A DNA stretch of 14,739 nucleotides, from the NCBI GenBank assembly GCA_024278415.1, contig JAJRTI010000339.1, forward strand, positions 1 to 14,739. Reading direction: 5' to 3'. This DNA is from Planctomycetota bacterium (lineage in GTDB: Bacteria; Planctomycetota; Brocadiia; JAJRTI01). How positions within the stretch are numbered: position 1 is the stretch's first letter; each line of letters starts with the position of its first letter. The position numbers and the translations under genes are program-made. Under the pieces are notes generated by a model. That model did no database searches, was not told the origin of the DNA, and was given only the letters and a program-made list of their open reading frames with translations. Shown here one piece after another: positions 8,058-14,737 of the stretch.

Positions 8058-9677
8058 ATGAGTGAGTGGTCACTGCCGAGCACGAACGTATCGCTGATCT
8101 TGGCCACGGCCCTGGTTGCCCTGCTGGCCTCAGCCGCCACGCAGGCGCAACCGGAACAGAGGGAAGGGCATCCAGCCATGACCTTCTCCGTGGCCGTCGA
8201 CCGCGGGCCCGACTTGGGACAGAACTTCGGATCGCTGTTCGAGGTCCATACGAAGGGGGGAGGCCTCGTGATCGGCGCGGGCTTCCTTGGGCTCTACAAC
8301 ACTCGCCTTCGCGAGGACCGGCACGCGGTGCAGTTCTTCGTGCGCTCCGTGGATGGGACGAGACAGTTCACGTCCGAGCGGCTGCCGCGACCGACCCAGG
8401 ACACCGGGACGTACATGTTCGGGCTCGACGGCAAGCTCCACTCCTGCGGATACGCGCACGACCAGAAGGTCCGGCGCTGGCAGGAAGAGTCGGCGGAATG
8501 GCTGGTCGATGACTGCTCGATCCACCAGCGGATGCGGGTCGGCAACGGCCTCCTCCTCTTCAACAAGAACCGCGTGCAGTTCGGCGAAGAGGTCATTCTT
8601 GGCGCGCCCGAGCGCGGCGCGTACAATTGCTTCTACTACGCCCGTGGCCGACTTTTCTTCTACCACACATTCTACGGGAGCAAGCGAGGCTACCGTTACC
8701 ACACGACCGACGCCGAGGGATTCACGAAGCTGTACGCGTGCCCGTGGCAGCCTGGAGACGGCAAGGTCGACGTGTCGAAGGCCACGGTCCTCACCACGCG
8801 TGGCGTCTGCGAGACGCCTTTCTCGTACGGGCAACTGGGCAAGTGTGTCCTGACGTGCTCCAATCTCGGTGGCGTGTATGCGTTCGACGAAGGGAAGTGG
8901 CGGACCGTGCGCGAGCCCATCATCGGCAAGAGCTTCCAGATCTACACCGCGCTCAACTTCTACGACCGGCTGCTGCTCGGGCAGTACCCGACTGGCGAGT
9001 TGTTCGAGTTCGACGGCAAGGCCCTGAAACATATCGAGGGCTGGCCGCCGCGCATCGAAGGCGTGTCGTCGAGCGCGCGGGAAGCCCAGACGTCGACGAT
9101 CTACGGCGGCGAGGTGTTCATCGGCGTGTGGCCCTGGGGTGAGCTTTGGCGTTACAGTCCAGACGCTCGCCAATGGAGCTTCGTGCGCCGTATGTTCACC
9201 CACCCCAATCCCCATCCCCGGCCCACGCACCCGTACGAGAAAGAGTGCAGAGCACTTGGTGGCGTGGCCAACCAGTGGGGCCAGCGCGTGACGGGCCTCG
9301 TGCCCATCGGCGACTCCCTCATGGTCTCCACGTCCGCCAAGTGGCCGTTCAAATGGGCGCCTAAGTTCGACTTCGTTGCTGGCGAGAAGTGGAAGGAGTA
9401 TGGCTCGGTCTATCGCCTGCGAAGCCACGGGAGCCTGTCCGCGCCGGTGCGCTGGACAGACGGTCCGACGAAGCTCCAGTTCGTTCTGCGTGACAGGCGT
9501 ATGACCATCTCCCAGGACGGCAACCCGTTGGCCGAGACAGAGGTCGGCGAACGCCTGGCGGCGAAGCTGGCTGCGGCCTCGGCGCTTGGCGATGTGACTT
9601 GGGGGAAGGGCGTCTTCGGACCGTTTGGGGGGACGTCGCTGAAGGGCGAGGCGACGGCGAGCCTTGCCCAACCATGA
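8058..9677 (+). CDS. Secreted propeller-like protein of unknown function
   Basis: A 539-residue exported protein. The start is the ATG at 8058, with a strong AAGGAGG Shine-Dalgarno eight bases upstream; an earlier in-frame ATG at 8040 would lie before that site. Residues 1-32 form a signal peptide with a hydrophobic core (VSLILATALVALLAS) and a likely cut after AQA. The body has repeated short motifs of a beta-propeller kind, a Gly-hydrophobic strand followed by an aromatic turn: GGGLVIGAGFLGLY, GNGLLLFNKN, GGVYAFDEGKWRTV, TGELFEFDGKALKHI and WGELWRYSPDARQWSF. It ends with a strand pair, KLQFVLRDRRMTISQDGN. No catalytic motif or membrane anchor is seen, so it is probably periplasmic or extracellular. 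It follows the DUF6785-like membrane protein by 130 bp and may bind the same ligand. Not recognised as a named family. Confidence 0.87.
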   Translation: MSEWSLPSTNVSLILATALVALLASAATQAQPEQREGHPAMTFSVAVDRGPDLGQNFGSLFEVHTKGGGLVIGAGFLGLYNTRLREDRHAVQFFVRSVDGTRQFTSERLPRPTQDTGTYMFGLDGKLHSCGYAHDQKVRRWQEESAEWLVDDCSIHQRMRVGNGLLLFNKNRVQFGEEVILGAPERGAYNCFYYARGRLFFYHTFYGSKRGYRYHTTDAEGFTKLYACPWQPGDGKVDVSKATVLTTRGVCETPFSYGQLGKCVLTCSNLGGVYAFDEGKWRTVREPIIGKSFQIYTALNFYDRLLLGQYPTGELFEFDGKALKHIEGWPPRIEGVSSSAREAQTSTIYGGEVFIGVWPWGELWRYSPDARQWSFVRRMFTHPNPHPRPTHPYEKECRALGGVANQWGQRVTGLVPIGDSLMVSTSAKWPFKWAPKFDFVAGEKWKEYGSVYRLRSHGSLSAPVRWTDGPTKLQFVLRDRRMTISQDGNPLAETEVGERLAAKLAAASALGDVTWGKGVFGPFGGTSLKGEATASLAQP

Positions 9678-9733
9678 GCCGCTGCCGCGTTGGCTGCACA
9701 CATCCAATCAGATGGACTGGCATCCATGTCTGG

Positions 9734-9793
9734 CAAAGTGACAACCGCTTTCTCACTTTGTCTGCGCCGCGAGGAACGCCTTTGCCGCGGCGC
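9734..9793. repeat. Hairpins between convergent genes
   Basis: The 148-bp gap between the propeller gene and the metal ATPase gene holds two clear inverted repeats: caaagtga/tcactttg (9734-9741 and 9753-9760) and gcgccgcg/cgcggcgc (9764-9771 and 9786-9793). A third small one, with ccgcgc/gcgcgg arms, follows just before 9826. None has a strong T-run. They could serve as a weak two-way terminator. Confidence 0.4.
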
Positions 9794-9825
9794 CAAGGAC
9801 CATGCCGACCGCGCGAGCGCGGCAG

Positions 9826-12027
9826 TCACCCGCTAGCGCCATTAGCAGATTCGGGGCGCACTTTCCCGTCTAGCAGCCGAAGGCCATTGGAGATGACGAG
9901 CAGGGACGCTCCCGTGTCCGCGGCGATGGCCATCCAGAGCGACGCCGCACCAAACAAGGTGAGGACGATGAAGACCACCTTCAGACCTAGTGCGAAGCTG
10001 ATGTTCTGTTTGATCACGCCCAACGTGCGCCGCGAATGTCGGATAAGCCAAGGGATCTTCGACAGGTCGTCGGACATGAGCGCGATGTCCGCGGTCTCGA
10101 TGGCCGCGTCCGTGCCGATGGCTCCCATCGCGATGCCGAACGTCGCGACCGCCATGGCGGGGGCGTCGTTCACGCCGTCGCCGATCATCGTGGCGTGGCC
10201 AAACTCCTGCACCAGCTCCTCCACCTCGCGGACCTTGTCTTCGGGCAGCAACTCCGCATGGACCGCGTCGACGCCCGTGGCCTTGGCCACAGCTTGGGCT
10301 GTGCCTTCGTTGTCCCCGGTCAGCATCACCACTTTGCGCACGCCCAGTTGCTTGATCGCGGCGACCGACGCGCGGGCGCTCTCCCGCACTCCGTCGGCCA
10401 CGCTGATGAGGCCGCACACGTGCTCTTCGTTGCCCACTGCGATGACCGAGTGGCCGGCCTCTTCGAGCTTCTCAGCCGCGTCATGGATTTCGGGCGTCTC
10501 TTGGCCTTTCTCGTGCATGAGTCGGTGGCTGCCGATCCAGAACGCGCGGCCATCGACCACGCCCTCTGCGCCCCTGCCCTTGAGCGCGCGGAAGCCTTCC
10601 GCGCGCGCGGCCGCGACACCTTGGCTCTCCGCTTTGCGCAGGATCGCGCGCGCCAGCGGATGCTCGCTCTCGGCTTCCAACGCCGCGGCGCGTTCGAGAA
10701 GCTCCTCCGGCGTATGCCCGTTGAAGGGAATCACCTCCTGCACCTCCGGGTGCCCGTAGGTCAGCGTGCCCGTCTTGTCCATCGCCATGGCGCGCAGATG
10801 GCTGCACGCCTCCAGATACATGCCGCCCTTGATGAGCACGCCGTTGCGGGCCGCCGCGGTGAGCCCGGACACGATGCTCACCGGAGTCGAGATGACCAGC
10901 GCGCACGGGCAGGCGATCACCAAGACCACCAGGCCGCGGTAGAGCCATTCGGCCCACGCGCCGCCAAAGAAGAGCGGCGGGACGACCACGATGGCCACGG
11001 CGAGCGCCATCATGGCCGGCGTGTAGTACCGCGCGAACTTCTCGACCCATTGCTCGGCCGGCGCGCGGCGAGACTGCGCTTCTTGGACCAAGTGAATGAT
11101 CCGCGCAAGCGTGGTGTCGTTCGCCGGCTTGGTGACTTTGAACTCCAGCGCGCCGTCGCCATTGATCGTCCCGGCGAACACTTCGTCTCCCGGGTTCTTC
11201 GGCACAGGGGCGGATTCGCCCGTGATCGGAGCTTGGTTCACCAGAGACGCGCCCTTCGTCACTTCGCCGTCGAGCGGGATCTTCTCCCCCGGCCGAACCA
11301 AGACGGTGGCTCCGACCTCCACGTCCTCGATGTGCGCCTCGTGGACGTCGCCATGGTGGGGGCAGAGATACCGGGCCGTGGCCGGCGCGAGATCCATGAG
11401 CGCTCCGATGGCGCGGCGAGCGCGGTCCGCGCTCCAGTGCTCCAAGAGCAGCGCGATGGCGAAGAGAAACGTGACCGTCGCCGCTTCGAACCACTCGCCG
11501 ATGGCGACCGCTCCCATGACCGCAATCACCATGAGCAGGTTCATGTCCGGCCGCATCCGACGGATCGCCGCCAGCGCCTTGGGCGCGATAAACCAGGCGC
11601 CCACCACGACCGACGCGAGGTAGAACGCGATGGACGAGCGCGGAAACACGTGGGCCTTGGCGCCGTGGCCGCCGGTCAACGCGTCGAGGATGCTGCGGTG
11701 CTGAATCCAATGCGAAAGGAGCCCCGCCCCAAGCAACAAGCCGCTGAGGAGAGTCAGGGTCGAGCGCCCATACTGCTGCCACCAGGTGCCGGCCTCCTGC
11801 GCATCGCGCTCTTCCCATGGGACCGCGGTCATACCGGTCTTGGCGACCATCGCGATGATCGCTTCAGGCGAGACGTCGTCGCTGTCGTACTCGACGATCA
11901 TCTTGGCGTTGAGCACATCAAAATCGAGCGCGAGGATGCCCGGCTTGCCGTCGAGTTCCGCCTTCAAGATCGCCGACTCCTCCGCGCAGTCGAGGTCGTC
12001 GATTCTGAGTTCGATACCTTCCTTCAT
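9826..12027 (-). CDS. P1B-2-type heavy-metal ATPase (Zn/Cd/Pb exporter, ZntA/CadA-like)
   Basis: Inner-membrane ATPase that pumps divalent soft metals out of the cytoplasm. From the chosen start it has 733 residues. An N-terminal HMA domain comes first, with a single-Cys DLDCAEE motif (Cys14) instead of the usual CxxC. Next come TGES (269-272, actuator), the membrane CPC (373-375), phosphorylated Asp417 in DKTGT, the nucleotide-domain HP (456-457) and GDGVND (616-621). Lys683 and Asp704 stand 21 residues apart in the last two helices; this K...D pair and its spacing match E. coli ZntA and mark the Zn/Cd/Pb subgroup. Oddities are a Cys/His cluster in the actuator region (CPHHGDVHEAH, 222-232) and a His-bearing outer loop between TM1 and TM2. 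I start at 12027 because CAGGAG lies upstream (12039-12044). The open frame extends to 12117, but that ATG lies in a hairpin. No ArsR or MerR regulator is adjacent. Confidence 0.95.
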   Translation of the reverse strand: MKEGIELRIDDLDCAEESAILKAELDGKPGILALDFDVLNAKMIVEYDSDDVSPEAIIAMVAKTGMTAVPWEERDAQEAGTWWQQYGRSTLTLLSGLLLGAGLLSHWIQHRSILDALTGGHGAKAHVFPRSSIAFYLASVVVGAWFIAPKALAAIRRMRPDMNLLMVIAVMGAVAIGEWFEAATVTFLFAIALLLEHWSADRARRAIGALMDLAPATARYLCPHHGDVHEAHIEDVEVGATVLVRPGEKIPLDGEVTKGASLVNQAPITGESAPVPKNPGDEVFAGTINGDGALEFKVTKPANDTTLARIIHLVQEAQSRRAPAEQWVEKFARYYTPAMMALAVAIVVVPPLFFGGAWAEWLYRGLVVLVIACPCALVISTPVSIVSGLTAAARNGVLIKGGMYLEACSHLRAMAMDKTGTLTYGHPEVQEVIPFNGHTPEELLERAAALEAESEHPLARAILRKAESQGVAAARAEGFRALKGRGAEGVVDGRAFWIGSHRLMHEKGQETPEIHDAAEKLEEAGHSVIAVGNEEHVCGLISVADGVRESARASVAAIKQLGVRKVVMLTGDNEGTAQAVAKATGVDAVHAELLPEDKVREVEELVQEFGHATMIGDGVNDAPAMAVATFGIAMGAIGTDAAIETADIALMSDDLSKIPWLIRHSRRTLGVIKQNISFALGLKVVFIVLTLFGAASLWMAIAADTGASLLVISNGLRLLDGKVRPESANGASG

Positions 12028-12040
12028 AGCAATGTGCACT

Positions 12041-12137
12041 CCTGTTTCATCGGCGCAGGGCGGAAGGCCTTCGCCTGCCGCCCCATGGCCGGCGTTGGGT
12101 TTGGAATGCGAAGGCATTCCGAACCTGTTTCATCGGC
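12041..12137. repeat. Direct repeat and hairpin in the leader of the metal ATPase
   Basis: The 14-mer cctgtttcatcggc occurs at 12041-12054 and again at 12124-12137, 83 bp apart. Between them are a perfect hairpin ggaatgc-gaag-gcattcc (12103-12120) and a palindrome gaaggccttc (12063-12072). This is the upstream side of the ATPase gene, so it is the natural place for metal-responsive control. None of these matches an operator I know with confidence. Confidence 0.5.
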
Positions 12138-12174
12138 CTTTCGAGCGTCGTTGTCACGGTGGAAACGTTGTTCG

Positions 12175-12227
12175 TGTCGCCATGCGTTCGTCGTGGTTCC
12201 CGGGGAATGCAGGATCCCATGGCGACA
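12175..12227. repeat. 10-bp inverted repeat with nested hairpin after the isomerase gene
   Basis: Arms tgtcgccatg (12175-12184) and catggcgaca (12218-12227) pair perfectly around a 33-base loop. The loop itself holds ttccc/gggaa (12197-12201 and 12203-12207). It begins five bases past the isomerase stop. On the minus strand no T-run follows the distal arm, so it is not a classical terminator. Confidence 0.55.
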
Positions 12228-12232
12228 AAACA

Positions 12233-12949
12233 CTATCGGGATTCGTCCCTCAGCATCTGGATGAGTGTGTAGTCGTAAATGCGCGCGTTCGCCTTGCGCA
12301 CGAGATCGGATTCCAGCTTTGTGGTCAACTCGTAATGGCGAAATTCGCGCAGGTCTTGGCGTACGAGTTCTTTGGCCTCCTCAAACGTGCGGTCGCGGTT
12401 CTCCTCACGATCCCAGACCCAGGCGATGTAGAAGCTGTCGCCGATCTGGAAAACGGGCGACAACTCGCCCTTTCGCAGGCGCATGAGGTTCTGATGGAGC
12501 TGATGGTAAAGCAGCTCGGACACGAGGTCGCCGGTTTCAGCAATCCAATCGGCGATCTTGCCGCCGGTCTTGGACACGTTGGGGGCGTCGGAGAAGCGCT
12601 TTGCCACGCGCGCGAACTGCTGCTGGTCGAGCTTGGAGACGGCTCTGAGTTGATCCAAGGCCTCCTGTGCCTTTTCTCGCGCTCGTTTCCGCGCGGCCTC
12701 CGATTGGGCCTTCACGTCCACGCGGATCGTGCTGGCCTTCACCCGCGCCGGGCGGCGATAGTACCGTTGGTTGCGCGCGAAAAACTGGCGCAGCTCTCGA
12801 TCGGTCAGAGCAATCTTGTCATCCACTTCTTCTTGATGCAGCAGTTGTTTGAGCACGAGCCGGCGCACTCGCTCGATCATTTTCCGGTTCTCGCTCGTTC
12901 GTACGTCGTCTGAAGACGCCTCGACCAGAAGTGCGCGCTCGATCATCAT
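12233..12949 (-). CDS. C-terminal half of a split PpiC/SurA-like isomerase (parvulin domain 2)
   Basis: This frame continues exactly in phase from the upstream half at 13010-14248 and is separated from it only by one TAA codon. Read from just after the stop it has 258 residues and opens LSPLQQAQYPGYEGRKK, the usual link helix of large PpiC/SurA-type foldases. The first usable start is the ATG at 12949, giving 238 residues, but no good Shine-Dalgarno precedes it. It has a helical connector, then a parvulin-like peptidyl-prolyl isomerase domain at about residues 66-180 of the 238: RRPARVKASTIRV, then FARVAKRFSDAPNVSKTGGKIADW, then KGELSPVFQIGDSFYIAWV. A charged C-terminal helix follows. It has no signal or membrane segment of its own, so made separately it would stay in the cytoplasm. 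It is best read as the detached end of one periplasmic protein. Confidence 0.8.
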   Translation of the reverse strand: MMIERALLVEASSDDVRTSENRKMIERVRRLVLKQLLHQEEVDDKIALTDRELRQFFARNQRYYRRPARVKASTIRVDVKAQSEAARKRAREKAQEALDQLRAVSKLDQQQFARVAKRFSDAPNVSKTGGKIADWIAETGDLVSELLYHQLHQNLMRLRKGELSPVFQIGDSFYIAWVWDREENRDRTFEEAKELVRQDLREFRHYELTTKLESDLVRKANARIYDYTLIQMLRDESR

Positions 12950-13009
12950 ATCGGCGAGCTTCTTGCGGCCCTCGTATCCCGGATACTGGGCTTGTTGGAG
13001 GGGCGACAG

Positions 13010-13012
13010 TTA
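13010..13012 (-). other. In-frame TAA interrupting the isomerase gene
   Basis: The minus strand reads ttc-gag-TAA-ctg-tcg. Both sides are in one reading frame and both fit one protein family, giving 412 + 258 residues around the stop. One substitution (for example from AAA, GAA or CAA) would restore a 671-residue protein. Confidence 0.88.
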
Positions 13013-14248
13013 CTCGAACTCCTCCATGAAGTCTCCCAGTGTATAGGGCTCGCTGTGAAGGGTAAAGAGCGTTGCGCTTCGGTTCTCGGCGAGATGGCGT
13101 TTGCGGAGCGCTTTGCGCGACTGGTCGGCCAGTTGCGCCCTGACCTCTTCGAATTGCAGAGGCCGGTTGTCCTCCCGCGCGACCACGCGGGCCGCCATCA
13201 GCTTGTCACCCACGGTTACGACGTCAGTCACCTCGCCCGCAAGGCGTCGCCTCAGGCCCGCTTTCTTCCACAGTTCATCCGCCTCAGACACCATCATCCC
13301 CTCCTTCACGACGACACCACTTTGGTCTGTCTGTAGCCGTTTTCGGAGGTCCGATGGCGTGAGGCCCGATATGAGCAGGGATCTGGCTTGACGCAGGGCT
13401 TGGCTCGCCTTGGCATCCGTTGTCTTGGGGATCTGCACCAGCAGGAGTTCCGCGCGCGCCGGCCGCCGCAGGGTCTGGCGCTTCTCGAAGTATAGCGTGC
13501 GCAATTGCTCTTCGTCAGGCTCGGGGTATTTCAAGAGTTCGTAGTTCACTCGAAGGCCGGCGTCCTCTCTGAGCGTTTTCAGGTAGTCCGCGAGGAAGGC
13601 CTTCTCCTTGCTCTCGATGAGGATCTTCTCGATTTCGCCGGACACTTCGGAGAGGCTGCGCGAGCCGAATCGATTGCGGTTGGTTTCGTAGTACTGCTTG
13701 ATCTCGATTGCGTCCACGCGGATCTTTCCCTTGTGCCACTCTTCATGCTGGCCGGAGAGGTTGATCTCTTCGGTGACATGTTTCATGAGGTGGCGGGTTT
13801 TCTTCTGTTCCGCGAGTTTCCTCTTGGCGACAAGATCGCCGATGAGACGGTCCACCACCAGACTCGCCGCGGCGCGGCGATACATGGGCAGGCTGTGGGC
13901 CAGACGGTGTTGGTCTCCGGCGCAGTTCGTGAATGTTTCGCATGACTCCTTGGGCGAGCACGAGGCGTGATCGTCGCCGTGTTGTGCACAGCGCATGTGT
14001 TTGGGGCAGCGGGAGAGGTACTCGTGGAGGTAGCTGCGCAGCTCTTCCTGGGTTACCTTTTCCCCTTGATAAGTAGCGACAATGCCAGGCTCTGGGGGCC
14101 GAGGCAGACGCAAGAACAGCCACCAGAAGACGAAGAGCGCGAGGAGGCCCGCGGTCCAGTGGACGCGTCGGTCGCTACAGGCAGCCTTGAGCCGAGCCCA
14201 CACGTTTGCGCTCCGCAAGAAAAGGAGTAACACTTCAGCCAAGTACAA
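13010..14248 (-). CDS. N-terminal half of a membrane-anchored PpiC/SurA-like isomerase
   Basis: Likely a periplasmic chaperone and prolyl isomerase tethered by one N-terminal helix (about residues 32-48, WTAGLLALFVFWWLFL). A SurA-like helical region with the start motif ATYQGEKVTQEELRSYL follows. At about 81-118 is an unusual segment with five Cys (81, 87, 97, 103, 109) and five His (84, 90, 94, 114, 118). A first parvulin-like domain lies at about 262-360 (RRPARAELLLVQIPK to VGDKLMAARVVARED). The frame ends at TAA after YTLGDFMEEFE, where relatives normally continue; the rest of the protein follows in the same frame at 12233-13009. The start is uncertain. The frame opens at a TTG (14248) with no clear Shine-Dalgarno; a GTG at 14203 has GGAG seven bases upstream and keeps the membrane helix, so it may be the true start. 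Confidence 0.85.
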   Translation of the reverse strand: MYLAEVLLLFLRSANVWARLKAACSDRRVHWTAGLLALFVFWWLFLRLPRPPEPGIVATYQGEKVTQEELRSYLHEYLSRCPKHMRCAQHGDDHASCSPKESCETFTNCAGDQHRLAHSLPMYRRAAASLVVDRLIGDLVAKRKLAEQKKTRHLMKHVTEEINLSGQHEEWHKGKIRVDAIEIKQYYETNRNRFGSRSLSEVSGEIEKILIESKEKAFLADYLKTLREDAGLRVNYELLKYPEPDEEQLRTLYFEKRQTLRRPARAELLLVQIPKTTDAKASQALRQARSLLISGLTPSDLRKRLQTDQSGVVVKEGMMVSEADELWKKAGLRRRLAGEVTDVVTVGDKLMAARVVAREDNRPLQFEEVRAQLADQSRKALRKRHLAENRSATLFTLHSEPYTLGDFMEEFE

Positions 14249-14300
14249 CAGCCAGGTACCGGAATACTATCAAAGCTTCCGTGCAACGCCGCGCGTTGGG

Positions 14301-14371
14301 GTATCTGAATCCCAACGGGATTCCGGATATCAGCCCAGGGTTCGCGAGCGAAGCTCGCAACCCTGGGTTTT
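14301..14371. repeat. Double-hairpin REP-like element
   Basis: The first hairpin is gaatccc-aac-gggattc (14307-14323), extended by outer tatc/gata pairing. The second pairs cccagggttcgcgagc (14334-14349) with gctcgcaaccctggg (14353-14367), with one bulged base and a three-base loop, and is followed by TTTT (14368-14371). The phrases 'atcccaacgggattcc' and 'cagcccagggtt...aaccctgggtt' are familiar to me as parts of an abundant dispersed repeat in planctomycete-like genomes; this is memory, not a search. Confidence 0.65.
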
Positions 14372-14389
14372 GAGGCGCACAGCTTCGCT

Positions 14390-14435
14390 CCCCCCCCATC
14401 CGCCCGCCCTCCAGGGCGGGCGGATGGGGGGGGGG
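14390..14435. repeat. Perfect 21-bp inverted repeat ending in C/G homopolymers
   Basis: The left arm is eight C residues (14390-14397) then atccgcccgccct (14398-14410). The right arm is agggcgggcggat (14413-14425) then ten G residues (14426-14435). Only two bases (14411-14412) separate the arms, so 21 bp pair perfectly. Such a near-perfect GC palindrome can extrude as a cruciform and is prone to sequencing and replication slippage. Confidence 0.85.
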
Positions 14436-14668
14436 AGTTCAATAGGACTGCCCTGGCTTCGCCGCCCTGCACGCGTCAGCCACTCGCGCTGGCCGGCCAC
14501 GTCCGGCGCGCCGGGTGGGGCCGGCCGCCACGCTCAGGCGGCCAGATCGCGCATTCGCCGATCCAGTCCGTTGCATCTGGCTGAATTGCTGAGAAAAATG
14601 GGGTGCAGGTCTGAACGTACGTAGTAAACTGGGCGTTCATTCCCGTGGTGCGCCGGCGCAGAATGCAC

Positions 14669-14685
14669 ATGCGCCGAAGGCGCAT
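14669..14685. repeat. Short perfect hairpin
   Basis: atgcgcc-gaa-ggcgcat forms a 7-bp perfect stem with a three-base loop. It is immediately preceded by the 12-bp palindrome at 14649-14660 and followed by the hairpin at 14706-14737, so it is part of the same repeat cluster. Confidence 0.6.
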
Positions 14686-14705
14686 CACAACATAGCCCAG
14701 TGCAA

Positions 14706-14737
14706 GCTCGTTCGGTCGCGTCAGCGGGCGAACGAGC
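14706..14737. repeat. Hairpin at the window end
   Basis: gctcgttcg (14706-14714) pairs perfectly with cgaacgagc (14729-14737) around a 14-base loop. The element probably continues past the window edge. The lead-in 'acatagcccagtgcaag' looks like the conserved shoulder of a dispersed repeat. Confidence 0.6.

Noticed and set aside
8130..9707. 525-residue frame antisense to the propeller gene
   Set aside because: The + strand frame has a signal peptide, a Shine-Dalgarno and strand-like motifs; the antisense product is Arg/Glu/Val-rich and featureless.
12028..12117. Extended N-terminus of the metal ATPase
   Set aside because: The added 30 residues resemble translated spacer, the ATG sits inside a perfect hairpin, and a better start with Shine-Dalgarno exists at 12027.
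10036..12264. 742-residue + strand frame antisense to the metal ATPase
   Set aside because: Long only because of GC-biased codon positions. The minus strand contains every P-type ATPase motif in order.
13010..13012. Programmed recoding (selenocysteine or pyrrolysine) at the isomerase stop
   Set aside because: The codon is TAA, not TGA or TAG, and no insertion element is visible. Kept only as a low-probability readthrough option.
14334..14371. Hairpin plus TTTT as an intrinsic terminator on +
   Set aside because: No + strand gene lies upstream to terminate, and the hairpin belongs to a cluster of similar palindromes, so a repeat element is the better reading.
14082..14624. 180-residue + strand frame across the isomerase start and the repeat cluster
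   Set aside because: The first part is antisense to the isomerase N-terminus and the rest translates repeat DNA.
14476..14688. Possible 70-residue protein on the minus strand
   Set aside because: It overlaps the palindrome cluster, has biased composition, and shows no family pattern or Shine-Dalgarno.
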